Source: Chitinophagaceae bacterium
Lineage (GTDB): Bacteria > Bacteroidota > Bacteroidia > Chitinophagales > Chitinophagaceae
Reading direction: 5' to 3'
DNA length: 64,000 nt
Assembly (NCBI GenBank): GCA_004297075.1
Contig: SCVK01000305.1
Coordinates: forward strand, 1-64,000
Shown here: piece by piece, positions 1 to 10,058 of the stretch
Numbering within the stretch: position 1 is the first letter of the stretch
Layout of the letters: each line of letters begins with the position of its first letter
Position numbers and translations under genes: made by a program
The notes under the pieces: generated by a model
Told to the model about the DNA's origin: nothing
Seen by the model: only the letters and a program-made list of their open reading frames with translations
Databases searched by the model: none

Positions 1-53
1 TATAAACCTTATTACTTACGCCAAAAGCGTTCCGCTTCTCAGGATCTGCACCC

Positions 54-3050
54 ATGAACAAAACAGAAGCTCCTATCCGGATTTTAAGTATGGATGGAAA
101 GATCCGCTGGATACTTGCCTTTTCTGTCGTGGCTTTTACTTTGTTCCTACTTGTACTCTTACAACAGAAAAACAAACAGGATTCTTCACGCTTATTGATA
201 GACCATACCAATCTGGTGATCCGGCAGATTGATACCATTGGACTAGTATTTACCGAAGCCGAAGCTGCTACCCGCAGTTACCTGGTTGTACATGATAGCG
301 GTTGGCAGCAGCAGGTGTCTGTTTTACATCCACTTATCAGTGCATCTGTTTCCAGGCTGCTGGAACTAACCAGAGAAAATGCTACGCAGCAAATAAATGT
401 ATTAAAGCTACAGGACTGGTGTTCGCAAAAAGAAAGATTTCAAAAGAAACTACTGTCGCAGGAATTTAGCGCCGAGTCAATTGCCCGAATGATCCGCCCC
501 AATGGAGAGGGCCCTCTTATCAGCCGTACGGTTAAACAACTGCTTCGAAAACTCAGGGATGTAGAGGAACAATTATTGGCACAGCGGATGGCGCTGAACG
601 AAGAGAGTTACAAAACAAGTATTTATACGGCTTTTGCCGGAGGGGTTTTTGCCATCTTACTGGTATTGGCCATCCTCTCCCGCCTGAAGCTGGATATTAA
701 TCTTCGCAAAAAAGCCGAAGTGGAACTGGCCAGTAATGAAGAAAAATACAGAAAGCTGATCGAGAATGCAGGGGCCGTGATGTATACTACCGATGCAGAA
801 GGTAATATCAGTTTTGCCAATAACCGCATTACCGAATTAACCGGTTATACGGTTCACGAATTAAACGGCAAACATTTTTCTGTTTTGCTGGAACCTGGAT
901 GGATAGAGAAAGCGGTTTCCTTTTACCAGGATCAATTTCAAAAAGCCATACCGGCCAGTTATCTCGAATTGCAGATCAAAACAAAATCGGGTGAGTGTAA
1001 ATGGGTAGAGCAGACGGCTCAGTTATTGATAGATGAGGGACAGATCCAGGGTTTTCAGTGTATGGTAAAAGATATTACTGAGCAGAAACTGGTGCAACAG
1101 GAGCTGGACGAATCAGAAGCCAGGAGAAAAGAAAATGAATACCGGCTGAATGCCATTCTCGATAATACCAATACACTCATCTTCATCAAAGACCTGGATT
1201 TCAGGTATCTGGTGGTGAACAGGCGGTTCAAAGAAGTGTTTGAGCTGACGGATGAAATGGTACTCAATAAAAAAGACCACGACTTTAATCCGAAAGCGCT
1301 GGCAGATCATTACCTCGAAATAGACAAACAGGTAATTGCCACCGGCAAAGCCGTTCAGATAGAAGAAGCACTGGACACACCGGAAGGAAAAAGAAATTTT
1401 CTGGTAGCAAAATTTCCATTGTTCGACGACAGTCAGCAGCTGTTTGGTATCAGTGGTATCGCTACCGACATTACAGAGTCTGTTGAAAACCGCCAGCAAT
1501 TGATGGTGGCACTGAAAAAAGCAGAAACGGCCCAGCAGATCCAGGAACAGTTTCTGGCCAATATGAGCCACGAGATCCGCACCCCCATGAACGGCATACA
1601 GGGTATGACGAGGCTGCTCATGGAAACCAGCTTATCGGAAGAGCAGAAACGTTTTACCAATATCATCAACCGATCACTGAATAACCTGGTGGTGATCGTG
1701 AATAATGTACTGGATTATTCCAACCTCAAAGCCGGTAAACTTACGCTGGACAGTTTTGCGTTTGATGTATCCGAAACAATGGAAGAGCTGAGAAAACATT
1801 TTGAACATGCACTCGGCAACAAAAAACTAACATTTACCATCCAGCTGCTGGAAGGAACGCCCCGTTTTGTAAAGGGAGATGCCTTCCGGTTAAAACAGGT
1901 GCTCACCAATCTGATAGGCAATGCCATCAAGTTTACCAATGAAGGATCCATAGAACTGGTTATCCGTGTAAAAGAACAGGATGAAAAGATCTCACGCCTT
2001 TCTTTTGCTTTGCGCGATACCGGCATAGGCATTGCCAAAGACAAGCTGGAAACCATTTTTGAAAGTTTTGCGCAGGGAGATAAAAAAATAGCCAGTGGCT
2101 ATGGTGGTGCAGGTCTGGGACTTACCATCAGCAAGGGATTGATTGAACTGCAGGGTGGACAGATCTCTGTTATCAGCGAACAGGGCACCGGGGCCACATT
2201 CCTCTTCGACATACCTTTTGGCAGGGCGCACAGTAAAGATGTAGTGGCTTCGCAGGTAGATTTTGCTTCGAAGCTGGCTGGTAAAAGAATTTTAGTAGTA
2301 GAAGATAATATTGTGAACCAGCGCCTGATCGATTTTGTTTTAAAGAAAATGAGCATCACGGCCGATATTGCTGATAACGGGCAGCTGGCCATAGAGAAAT
2401 GCCAGAAGAACCCGCCGTACGATCTGATTATTATGGACCTGCAGATGCCGGTGATGGATGGCTATGAAACCACCATTTACCTGCGGCAAAAAATGGGGCT
2501 CAAAACACCGATCATTGCCATGACGGCTACTGCCTTAAAAGAGGACCAGGAAAGAAGTGCCCGCGTGGGAATGAACGATTTTATGGTGAAGCCCTTCGAT
2601 TTTAATGACCTGTATGCCCGAATGATCCGTTTATTGTTCCATGTAACCATACAGCAGGAGCTGGTACAGACAGAACAGGAACCCCCCGAAAAAGGCTATG
2701 ACCTTGCCTTGCTCGAAGAACTGGAGGATCCCAGCTATGTACTGGAAGTACTGGGCTTTTTTCTGGAACATGCCCCGGCAGATATCAAAGAGTTAAGGGT
2801 GCTGGTGCTGGAGAATAACCGCGATGCACTCTCAAAAAAAGCACATAAGCTGAAAGGAGCATCCGGTATGTTAAAGGCAGAAAAATTACAGGGTTTGCTG
2901 GCTGGTATAGAACTCGGTGCTAAAAAAGACAAACCGATGGAAGAACTGGCGAAAGATGTAACCGAAATACAGAAACTGTTTTCAGAACTTGAAAAAGCCC
3001 TGCAAAAGGAAGTGGCACAACTGAAAAAACAGGTGGCCAAAGGCAGCTAA
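54..3050 (+). CDS. Hybrid sensor histidine kinase/response regulator (CHASE3-like sensor, PAS repeats, HisKA, HATPase, REC, Hpt)
   Basis: 998 aa ORF; N-terminal TM pair, PAS segments, H-box 'FLANMSHEIRTPMNGI', 'DTGIGI' and 'GGAGLGLTISKGL' ATPase motifs, REC 'DLIIMDLQMPVMDGYE', C-terminal Hpt 'KKAHKLKGASGML'. Confidence 0.95.
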   Translation: MNKTEAPIRILSMDGKIRWILAFSVVAFTLFLLVLLQQKNKQDSSRLLIDHTNLVIRQIDTIGLVFTEAEAATRSYLVVHDSGWQQQVSVLHPLISASVSRLLELTRENATQQINVLKLQDWCSQKERFQKKLLSQEFSAESIARMIRPNGEGPLISRTVKQLLRKLRDVEEQLLAQRMALNEESYKTSIYTAFAGGVFAILLVLAILSRLKLDINLRKKAEVELASNEEKYRKLIENAGAVMYTTDAEGNISFANNRITELTGYTVHELNGKHFSVLLEPGWIEKAVSFYQDQFQKAIPASYLELQIKTKSGECKWVEQTAQLLIDEGQIQGFQCMVKDITEQKLVQQELDESEARRKENEYRLNAILDNTNTLIFIKDLDFRYLVVNRRFKEVFELTDEMVLNKKDHDFNPKALADHYLEIDKQVIATGKAVQIEEALDTPEGKRNFLVAKFPLFDDSQQLFGISGIATDITESVENRQQLMVALKKAETAQQIQEQFLANMSHEIRTPMNGIQGMTRLLMETSLSEEQKRFTNIINRSLNNLVVIVNNVLDYSNLKAGKLTLDSFAFDVSETMEELRKHFEHALGNKKLTFTIQLLEGTPRFVKGDAFRLKQVLTNLIGNAIKFTNEGSIELVIRVKEQDEKISRLSFALRDTGIGIAKDKLETIFESFAQGDKKIASGYGGAGLGLTISKGLIELQGGQISVISEQGTGATFLFDIPFGRAHSKDVVASQVDFASKLAGKRILVVEDNIVNQRLIDFVLKKMSITADIADNGQLAIEKCQKNPPYDLIIMDLQMPVMDGYETTIYLRQKMGLKTPIIAMTATALKEDQERSARVGMNDFMVKPFDFNDLYARMIRLLFHVTIQQELVQTEQEPPEKGYDLALLEELEDPSYVLEVLGFFLEHAPADIKELRVLVLENNRDALSKKAHKLKGASGMLKAEKLQGLLAGIELGAKKDKPMEELAKDVTEIQKLFSELEKALQKEVAQLKKQVAKGS

Positions 3051-3086
3051 AATGAATTAATTTCGTAAAAATCAGCGATATCAATT

Positions 3087-3455
3087 ATGAAGATTCTGGT
3101 AGCAGAAGATGAACCGATGTTATTGAAAACCATTGAACTCAAACTCAAAAAAGAGGGCTACGAAGTCATTGTAACCGCTGATGGCAGGCAGGCAGCAGAG
3201 CAGATCGAATCGGCCAATCCGGATATGGTAATCACAGATATTATGATGCCTTATGTATCGGGTCTGGAATTGATTAATTTAATAAGACAGAAGCTGAACC
3301 GAAAAACACCCGTTATCATACTCTCGGCCATGGAACAGGAGAAAGTGGTAATGGAAGCTTTTGAACTGGGTGCTGATGATTATATCACCAAACCCTTTAG
3401 TTTAAATGAACTGGTTATCCGTGTAAAAAGATTGGTAGCCCGCACAAAAAGCTAA
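3087..3455 (+). CDS. Single-domain response regulator (CheY-like)
   Basis: 122 aa; 'VAEDEPML', 'PDMVITDIMMPYVSG', 'GADDYITKPF'. Confidence 0.93.
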   Translation: MKILVAEDEPMLLKTIELKLKKEGYEVIVTADGRQAAEQIESANPDMVITDIMMPYVSGLELINLIRQKLNRKTPVIILSAMEQEKVVMEAFELGADDYITKPFSLNELVIRVKRLVARTKS

Positions 3456-3493
3456 GATCTTCTTACGTTGTTCTTATTGTTCACAAATACCCC

Positions 3494-5287
3494 GTGTGCA
3501 TGATCCGTATCGCAAAATGGAGAACCCTCGTTACCCTACTCTTCCCCTTGTTGATGGGTAATGCACTGCATGCACAGGATACCACCAGTGCTGATGGTTT
3601 ACTGGTAGCGGCCCGTAAGGCGGCATTCGATGAAAACAATTATTCCAAAGCAAAAGCCTATCTATACAAAGCCCTGCGACTCAGTCCTGACTATGCAGAT
3701 ATCCGGATCTTCCTGGGAAGGATCCATACCTGGACCAAAAACTACGATAGCGGAAGGATCTGCTTTCAACAGGTGCTGGCTGCAAAGCCTGATTACGAAG
3801 ACGCCAATATTGCTTATGCCGATCTCGAATATTTCAGCGATCATTACGAACGTTCGCTGGAGATCTGCCGTACCGGCTTAAAGAACAATCCCGGTTCAGA
3901 AGCGCTTATGTTCAGAGAAGCCAAAACCCTGAATGCACTTTCCCGTACAGAAGAAGCCGATCGGGTTTTACAGAAATTGCTGCTGCTGAATCCCGCCAAT
4001 AAAGAAGCACTGGACCTTACCAAAGCCATGCGCGAAGCCAAACAAACCGCCAAACCGGATAGTATTATCCTTGTAATCAAAGAGGAAAATATTGTTAACC
4101 AGGACAGCCTCTCGGCAGACGGCTTATTGGTACTGGCCCGCAAAGCCGCTTTTGATGATAACAATTATGAACTCGCAAAATACCGCCTGTACAAGGCCTT
4201 GCATATCAGTCCGGGTTATGCGGATATCAAAATTTTTCTCGGAAGAATACATACCTGGACAAAATCGTATGATAGTGCCCGGTATTATTTTAATGGTGTA
4301 TTAAAGAGAACTCCTGATTATGAAGATGCCTCTGTTGCATGGATAGACCTGGAATACTGGAACGATGATTATACAAAAGCCCTTGCTATTACAGAAGATG
4401 CATTGAAATATCATCCTGAATCAGAAAACCTCTGGGTAAGAAAAGCCAAAGTATTAAATGCCGCCCGCCGTTATACAGAAGCGCAAGTGGCGGTTGACCG
4501 CGCATTACGCATTAATCACAATAACAGCGAAGCCCGTTCGTTAGCCAACCGGATCAAAGAATCTTCCTATAAGAACAAGATCGGGTTAAGTTATGATTAT
4601 GTGTATTTCGACAAACAATTTGCGGATCCCTGGCATCTCGCCAGTATTGATTACACACGCACCACAGGTATTGGTTCGGTTACGGGCCGGGTTAATTTTG
4701 CCAACCGTTTTAAAGAGAATGGAGTGCAATATGAGCTGGAAGCCTATCCGCGTATATCAAATACCTTTTACTCGTATGTAAGCCTTGGTTTCTCGGATAA
4801 TATAGGGGTGTTCCCCAATTGGCGTGGCGGTTTTTCGCTCTATGCCAACCTGCCCAAAAGTTTTGAGGGAGAACTGGGATTCCGTTACCTTAAATTTTCC
4901 GGCGATCCTACCTGGATTTATACCGCATACCTCGGTAAATATTACAAGAGCTGGTTATTTGGTGTAAGAACCTATCTCACACCCAGTACTTTTACCAGTA
5001 CCGTTTCCAGTTCTTACAATGCATCGGCCAGGTATTATTTTGCTACAGCAGATGATATGATCGGGTTCAATGTGGGTTATGGTATTTCTCCCGACGACCG
5101 TTTAAACTCCATCCAGCTGGATGGTTCTATCCGTTTGGTATCCTATAAAGCAGGGCTCAGTTTTAAAAAGAAGGTTTCCCGTTTCAGTGTCATCAGCATC
5201 GATGGCAGCTGGTTTAACCAGGAGTACCGTCCGCAGGAAAAGGGCAATCAATACCAAATCAGTATAGGATGGCTACGCCGTTTTTAA
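3494..5287 (+). CDS. TPR-repeat protein with C-terminal YaiO-like outer-membrane beta-barrel
   Basis: Signal peptide, two copies of a TPR block, C-terminal aromatic-rich beta-barrel ending in '...ISIGWLRRF'. Confidence 0.8.
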   Translation: MCMIRIAKWRTLVTLLFPLLMGNALHAQDTTSADGLLVAARKAAFDENNYSKAKAYLYKALRLSPDYADIRIFLGRIHTWTKNYDSGRICFQQVLAAKPDYEDANIAYADLEYFSDHYERSLEICRTGLKNNPGSEALMFREAKTLNALSRTEEADRVLQKLLLLNPANKEALDLTKAMREAKQTAKPDSIILVIKEENIVNQDSLSADGLLVLARKAAFDDNNYELAKYRLYKALHISPGYADIKIFLGRIHTWTKSYDSARYYFNGVLKRTPDYEDASVAWIDLEYWNDDYTKALAITEDALKYHPESENLWVRKAKVLNAARRYTEAQVAVDRALRINHNNSEARSLANRIKESSYKNKIGLSYDYVYFDKQFADPWHLASIDYTRTTGIGSVTGRVNFANRFKENGVQYELEAYPRISNTFYSYVSLGFSDNIGVFPNWRGGFSLYANLPKSFEGELGFRYLKFSGDPTWIYTAYLGKYYKSWLFGVRTYLTPSTFTSTVSSSYNASARYYFATADDMIGFNVGYGISPDDRLNSIQLDGSIRLVSYKAGLSFKKKVSRFSVISIDGSWFNQEYRPQEKGNQYQISIGWLRRF

Positions 5288-6456
5288 AAGTCAGCATATC
5301 CGGTATTCTGCGCACCCTGCTGCTGTTGTTGTTGCTAACGCCTTTCTGGTTATGGCTCGCCTGGTTACTCACAGAAAAAAGAGTGCTGGTAGTAGCCATC
5401 ATCGATAAAACGGTGTTAACCACCAAGGGACAGGAACATATTTCTCTTAACTGGGTATTGAACCAGGAAAAATTTTCCAAAAAAAATACAGAACTCTATA
5501 ACCGCGAAAAAGACTATTTCGGTTTTTTCCCGCTGGATAATAATAAATACCAGCTAAAGGGTCTGGAACGTTTCTCCAACAACAGGCTGCAGCAGTTAAG
5601 TCGTGATGTAGATATTGCCTACCTAACAGATACTTACGGAATCTATAACAACGAATGGTATCACGAGGGCGATGACAAAGCCCGCTCAGGAATGGTATAT
5701 GGCGGTATGAGCCGGCAGGATCTGTATTTTATTCAGCAGATGCAGGCTACACACAAACTCATCATCACAGAATTTAACTGCCTGGCCTCACCAACCGATT
5801 CTGCTGTAAGAGCGGGATTTGAAAAAACCTTTGGTATCAAATGGACAAAATGGATTGGCCGTTATTTTGATTCTTTTGATACAAGCCGCAACAAAGAATT
5901 GCCGCGCTGGCTGGTTGATCTTTATAAAAAGCAACACAAAGGAAAATGGCCTTTCAACAAAGGCGGGATTGCTTTTGTGAATTCAGATGACAGGATCCTG
6001 ATTCTGGAAGCGGGCACCCACTTACTCCAGCCATTTCCGCAGATTATTTCGGGCAGGGAGGCGCAGCAACATTATGGATTACCGGCCACCATTCATTATT
6101 CATTCTGGTTTGATGTAATAATACCGGATAAACGGCTGAACCAGGAGATCTCCCAATTCAAAATTGATGTGAATGATGCTGGAAAATATGAAATGACGAA
6201 ATATGGCTTATCAACGGTTTTCCCGGCTATAACAGCACATGTTAACAGTGATTACCGTTTCTTTTATTTCTCTGCAGATTTTGCCGACAATCCAATCCGG
6301 TTAACGTCTTCCTATTTTCGGGGAATGCCGCACTTTAAATCCTTTCTGTATAACCGGCATGACCCACTGGACCGGAATGGTTTTTTCTGGAATGTATACC
6401 AGCCGCTGGTGACGACTATCCTGAATGATTATTATAAAACCGGCCTGCACCATTAA
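5269..6456 (+). CDS. Membrane-anchored protein of unknown function
   Basis: 395 aa ORF with one N-terminal TM; starts inside the 3' end of the YaiO-like gene (19 bp overlap). Confidence 0.75.
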   Translation: MATPFLKVSISGILRTLLLLLLLTPFWLWLAWLLTEKRVLVVAIIDKTVLTTKGQEHISLNWVLNQEKFSKKNTELYNREKDYFGFFPLDNNKYQLKGLERFSNNRLQQLSRDVDIAYLTDTYGIYNNEWYHEGDDKARSGMVYGGMSRQDLYFIQQMQATHKLIITEFNCLASPTDSAVRAGFEKTFGIKWTKWIGRYFDSFDTSRNKELPRWLVDLYKKQHKGKWPFNKGGIAFVNSDDRILILEAGTHLLQPFPQIISGREAQQHYGLPATIHYSFWFDVIIPDKRLNQEISQFKIDVNDAGKYEMTKYGLSTVFPAITAHVNSDYRFFYFSADFADNPIRLTSSYFRGMPHFKSFLYNRHDPLDRNGFFWNVYQPLVTTILNDYYKTGLHH

Positions 6457-9400
6457 CGGGGCAGATACTTTCGCAGAAGGCTGTCCGGAACCACTTTCCG
6501 GCTTTTTAAAAAGCGTTCGTTTTTTTCTTTGAACCTGTTAAATGCTGCCCGTAGTTCATTCTTTTTAGCTTCATTACCATCGGGTTCAAGATCCATATTG
6601 CTACTGATCGTGTAAAGATCATTGCCATTCAGCAGGTGGTCGCCCATCACAAAATCAATCAGGTCGGTTTTTGTCTGCATAATAGGATACGCATGAATAT
6701 TCCTGAACTGCCTCACGGTATCCAGTCCACTACCCATCCAGGCTACTGTATCCGGTAGCTGCAGGTGATAACTTTTTTTCAGCCAGGCCAGCAGGCTGGG
6801 AGCAATATCAAAATGCGTTGATACGGATGAAATCTTAGCCACCCTTGCTAATCGGGGTGAGTATACAAGCAGGGGCACATGGTAACGGTCTATTTTGGTG
6901 CTCATTGGTATTTCCGGCATGCGGTGATCTCCGGTAATGAAAAACACAGTGTTCGCAAAATCCGGTCTTCTCTTGTACTGATCCATAAAATCTCTGACGG
7001 CGTCATCGGTATACAGAATACTGGCATATTGTTTATTATACCTTCTGCTCTCTTTTTTTTGTGTTTCAGACATACCCAGTTCAATCATCCGGTTTTCCAC
7101 TCTGGCCAGGTATCTCTCCTGCTCGTTGATCTGAAACGGACTATGTGTTGAAACCGTTAACACCAAAGAAAAATAGGGCTGGCCGGTAACTTTCTGTGTG
7201 TTTAAAAAACGCCTGAACAGTTCTTTATCGCCATAGCCCCATGAAAAACCGTTCTGTGCAGGCATTTTGGTGTATCCCTGCGGAAAGTTTTTTTCGTCAT
7301 TCAGTTCATCAATCGCATTTTTTTTCAGGAAAATATCCATGTTGTCGAAATGCGAATCGCCACCGTAATAAAAAGAGGTTTTATACCCGTTATGTTTCAG
7401 CAGGTTCAGTAGAGATAAATGGGGAGGCATTTCCTCTCCCAGTTCAGAAAACCCGTTTCTGGCAAAAGGCATGGATGAAAGCACAGAGGGCAGGGCCGCA
7501 AAAGTTCTTCCCCCTTCGCTCAGCATATTTTCCCAGTACAGGCTATGCTGCGATAGGGAATCAATAAACGGTGTAAAGTTTCCTAGATAAGCACCTTTAT
7601 TGGTAAAAGCCCTACCCAACCCTTCTACCAGCAGAATTACGATATTGGGGGGTGTTTCTGCCGGGATAAAATAGGGCGATAAAACATCTTTTGAACTATC
7701 TATACTGTGCAGAAATGGATAGTTTTTTTCATCCACATAGTTGTATCCAAACTGTTTTGCATCAGCCGAACTGATGGCATAATCGCCTGAATAGCGATCT
7801 GAATAAATATCTTCTTCAGGTGCCTGCGGAAAGAAATGTTCATAAGAAGCCTGGAAAAAATGCTGCGACTTATTCAGTGAAATATTATTACTATGCTCTT
7901 TACCGGGCAGCCATTTTGTTATTTCTTTTGATCCATCTGTGGTTAGTACCAGTATAAATGCAAGGAAAAAAATAAATAGCGGCAGGCCTCTTAGTTTTAA
8001 TCTTTGGGGTAAATAAATAAATGCAGTACTCAGCAATGACAGCATGGCCAGCAATAACAGTATCATGGCCGGTTTTACACCGCCTGATGCACCCACAGTT
8101 TGCCGGATATCTGCGATGGAATATCCCCAGAGATCTGCCCCCAATGGCACCAGTGTTGTAATAAAATATTCTGACAGGAGTAATTGTATCAGTAACAACA
8201 TCACAGACAAAACAATAAAAACAATTTGTGCCAGTTTTTTATGCAGCAGATAACACAAAGCAAAAACCGGGTAAAAGAAAGCGCCTATTTGCAAAAAGAA
8301 AACCAGGTCTTTTGCCAAACCCATTAAAACAACTTTCCCAAACAGATCCGGTGTTCCGTGTTTGATCAGTTCATATACCAGCTCATAGCCCCTGGCCACC
8401 AGCAGTAATAATAAAAGAACGAGGGCATGGTTGATATAATACCTGAACGACCGGGTAAAAAACGTAGCCGCCCGGATAATTGCCGGGATAATGGTTCGCT
8501 GTACAATCCATACCGACTCTTTGTTCTCTTCGTGCGGAAGTGGCGGTGTAACTGGGTCTGGTATTGTGTTAGTAAGTGCCGCATCCGTAAGCTGTACCAA
8601 TGCCGGAGCAGGTTGCGGGGTAACAACTGTTTTTTTCTGTGCAAAACCCTGTCTGGTCATTTCGCCCCAGCCCTTTTTCTTTTTAATGAGATCAAGATAC
8701 CCCTTGATGGCACTCCATACCACAAAGGGATGGTAGTAAAAGGGTTCGGTCATACCTGTCAGCAACAGGCGGAGTATATCGATCCGTCTCTTATACTGGT
8801 TAAATGTGAGCACTTCCATCAAAATCGCAAAAGAGGAATAGAGGTACCCGAAACACACAATGAAAACCAGGAAAGAGAAAAAGAAATCCCAGTCAATATA
8901 TCCGAACCAGGCAAAAAAGACAAAAAAGATGATTCCCGAAAACTCAATAATGGGTGCCAATAATTCAAAAAAGAACCAGTACGGATAACTCAGCATACCC
9001 AATAAACCGTAGGAAGGATTAAAGAACATCCGCTTATGCAGCAGCAGTGTTTCGTAGGTTCCGCGGATCCAGCGATTGCGTTGGCGACCCAGGATCTTAA
9101 AAGTAGCCGGCGCTTCTGTCCAGCAGAGTGGATCGGGGATATAGGTTACCACATACTTCTCCTTCCGCTCTTCCATGTACCGGCGCATCCGTACTACCAG
9201 TTCCATATCTTCTCCTACCGTATTATGATTATACCCCCCGCATTTAATGGCAATCTCTTTATCAAAAGCACCAAATGCGCCCGAGATCAGCATTAAACCA
9301 TTCATCCGGCTCCAGGCCATTCTACCCAGAATAAAAGCCCGAATGTATTCGAGAATCTGAATACGGGGCAGATAGTCTTCGGCCAGCTTAACTTTAATCA

Positions 9401-10058
9401 ATCGCCCGTCTTCAATTACACAGGAGTTGGCAATCCGCACCACACCACCCGTGGCAATTACCCTTTTATTAGTTTGTTCCAGAAAGGGTTTCACCATTTT
9501 CAGCAAAGCATCCTGCTCCAGGATACAGTCCACATCAATACAAACGAGATAATTATTGGAAGACACGTTAATGCCTACATTCAACGCATCCGCTTTACCT
9601 CCATTCTCTTTGTCTACCACAATGAGCTTGTTATAAATGCTATTCCTGCTTTTATAAATACCCCGTATGCATTTGGTGGGAATCTGCTCGTGCACAAAGA
9701 TATCCGTCTTCTCCAGGTCATACGCAGCAATCAGCCGCTCCAGCGAATCATCCTTACTGCCATCATTGATAATGATCACTTCCATATTGGCGTAATAGAT
9801 CGAAAGAAGCGAGCGTACATTCTCTACCACTGTTTTCCCTTCGTTATACGCAGGTGCGAGTATACTTACCGATGGGGCATGCACAGAACTGGCCAGTACC
9901 CGGTAATCGGTAAAACTGTTCTTCCACATATACCGGCGCGTTTCGCCGATAGAATACAAGCCGATCAGTATATACGACAATAACAGCAGGAAGGAATACA
10001 GGAATATCCCGTAGGTAAGAAAATTAAACAGAAAAGTGGATATACTATCCCAGTTCAT
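6453..10058 (-). CDS. Fusion: processive GT2 glycosyltransferase + TM region + LtaS/sulfatase-like phosphotransferase domain
   Basis: 1201 aa; N-half GT2 motifs 'SILAPAYNEGKTV', 'VCIDVDCIL', 'GEDMELV', 'QRNRWIRG'; C-half 'NIVILLVEGLGR', 'GGRTFAALPS', 'FFITGDHRMPE'. Confidence 0.88.
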   Translation of the reverse strand: MNWDSISTFLFNFLTYGIFLYSFLLLLSYILIGLYSIGETRRYMWKNSFTDYRVLASSVHAPSVSILAPAYNEGKTVVENVRSLLSIYYANMEVIIINDGSKDDSLERLIAAYDLEKTDIFVHEQIPTKCIRGIYKSRNSIYNKLIVVDKENGGKADALNVGINVSSNNYLVCIDVDCILEQDALLKMVKPFLEQTNKRVIATGGVVRIANSCVIEDGRLIKVKLAEDYLPRIQILEYIRAFILGRMAWSRMNGLMLISGAFGAFDKEIAIKCGGYNHNTVGEDMELVVRMRRYMEERKEKYVVTYIPDPLCWTEAPATFKILGRQRNRWIRGTYETLLLHKRMFFNPSYGLLGMLSYPYWFFFELLAPIIEFSGIIFFVFFAWFGYIDWDFFFSFLVFIVCFGYLYSSFAILMEVLTFNQYKRRIDILRLLLTGMTEPFYYHPFVVWSAIKGYLDLIKKKKGWGEMTRQGFAQKKTVVTPQPAPALVQLTDAALTNTIPDPVTPPLPHEENKESVWIVQRTIIPAIIRAATFFTRSFRYYINHALVLLLLLLVARGYELVYELIKHGTPDLFGKVVLMGLAKDLVFFLQIGAFFYPVFALCYLLHKKLAQIVFIVLSVMLLLIQLLLSEYFITTLVPLGADLWGYSIADIRQTVGASGGVKPAMILLLLAMLSLLSTAFIYLPQRLKLRGLPLFIFFLAFILVLTTDGSKEITKWLPGKEHSNNISLNKSQHFFQASYEHFFPQAPEEDIYSDRYSGDYAISSADAKQFGYNYVDEKNYPFLHSIDSSKDVLSPYFIPAETPPNIVILLVEGLGRAFTNKGAYLGNFTPFIDSLSQHSLYWENMLSEGGRTFAALPSVLSSMPFARNGFSELGEEMPPHLSLLNLLKHNGYKTSFYYGGDSHFDNMDIFLKKNAIDELNDEKNFPQGYTKMPAQNGFSWGYGDKELFRRFLNTQKVTGQPYFSLVLTVSTHSPFQINEQERYLARVENRMIELGMSETQKKESRRYNKQYASILYTDDAVRDFMDQYKRRPDFANTVFFITGDHRMPEIPMSTKIDRYHVPLLVYSPRLARVAKISSVSTHFDIAPSLLAWLKKSYHLQLPDTVAWMGSGLDTVRQFRNIHAYPIMQTKTDLIDFVMGDHLLNGNDLYTISSNMDLEPDGNEAKKNELRAAFNRFKEKNERFLKSRKVVPDSLLRKYLPR

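Noticed and set aside
8427-8963. 178 aa plus-strand ORF
   Set aside because: Antisense to the GT2 fusion's linker/TM region; no start context or family
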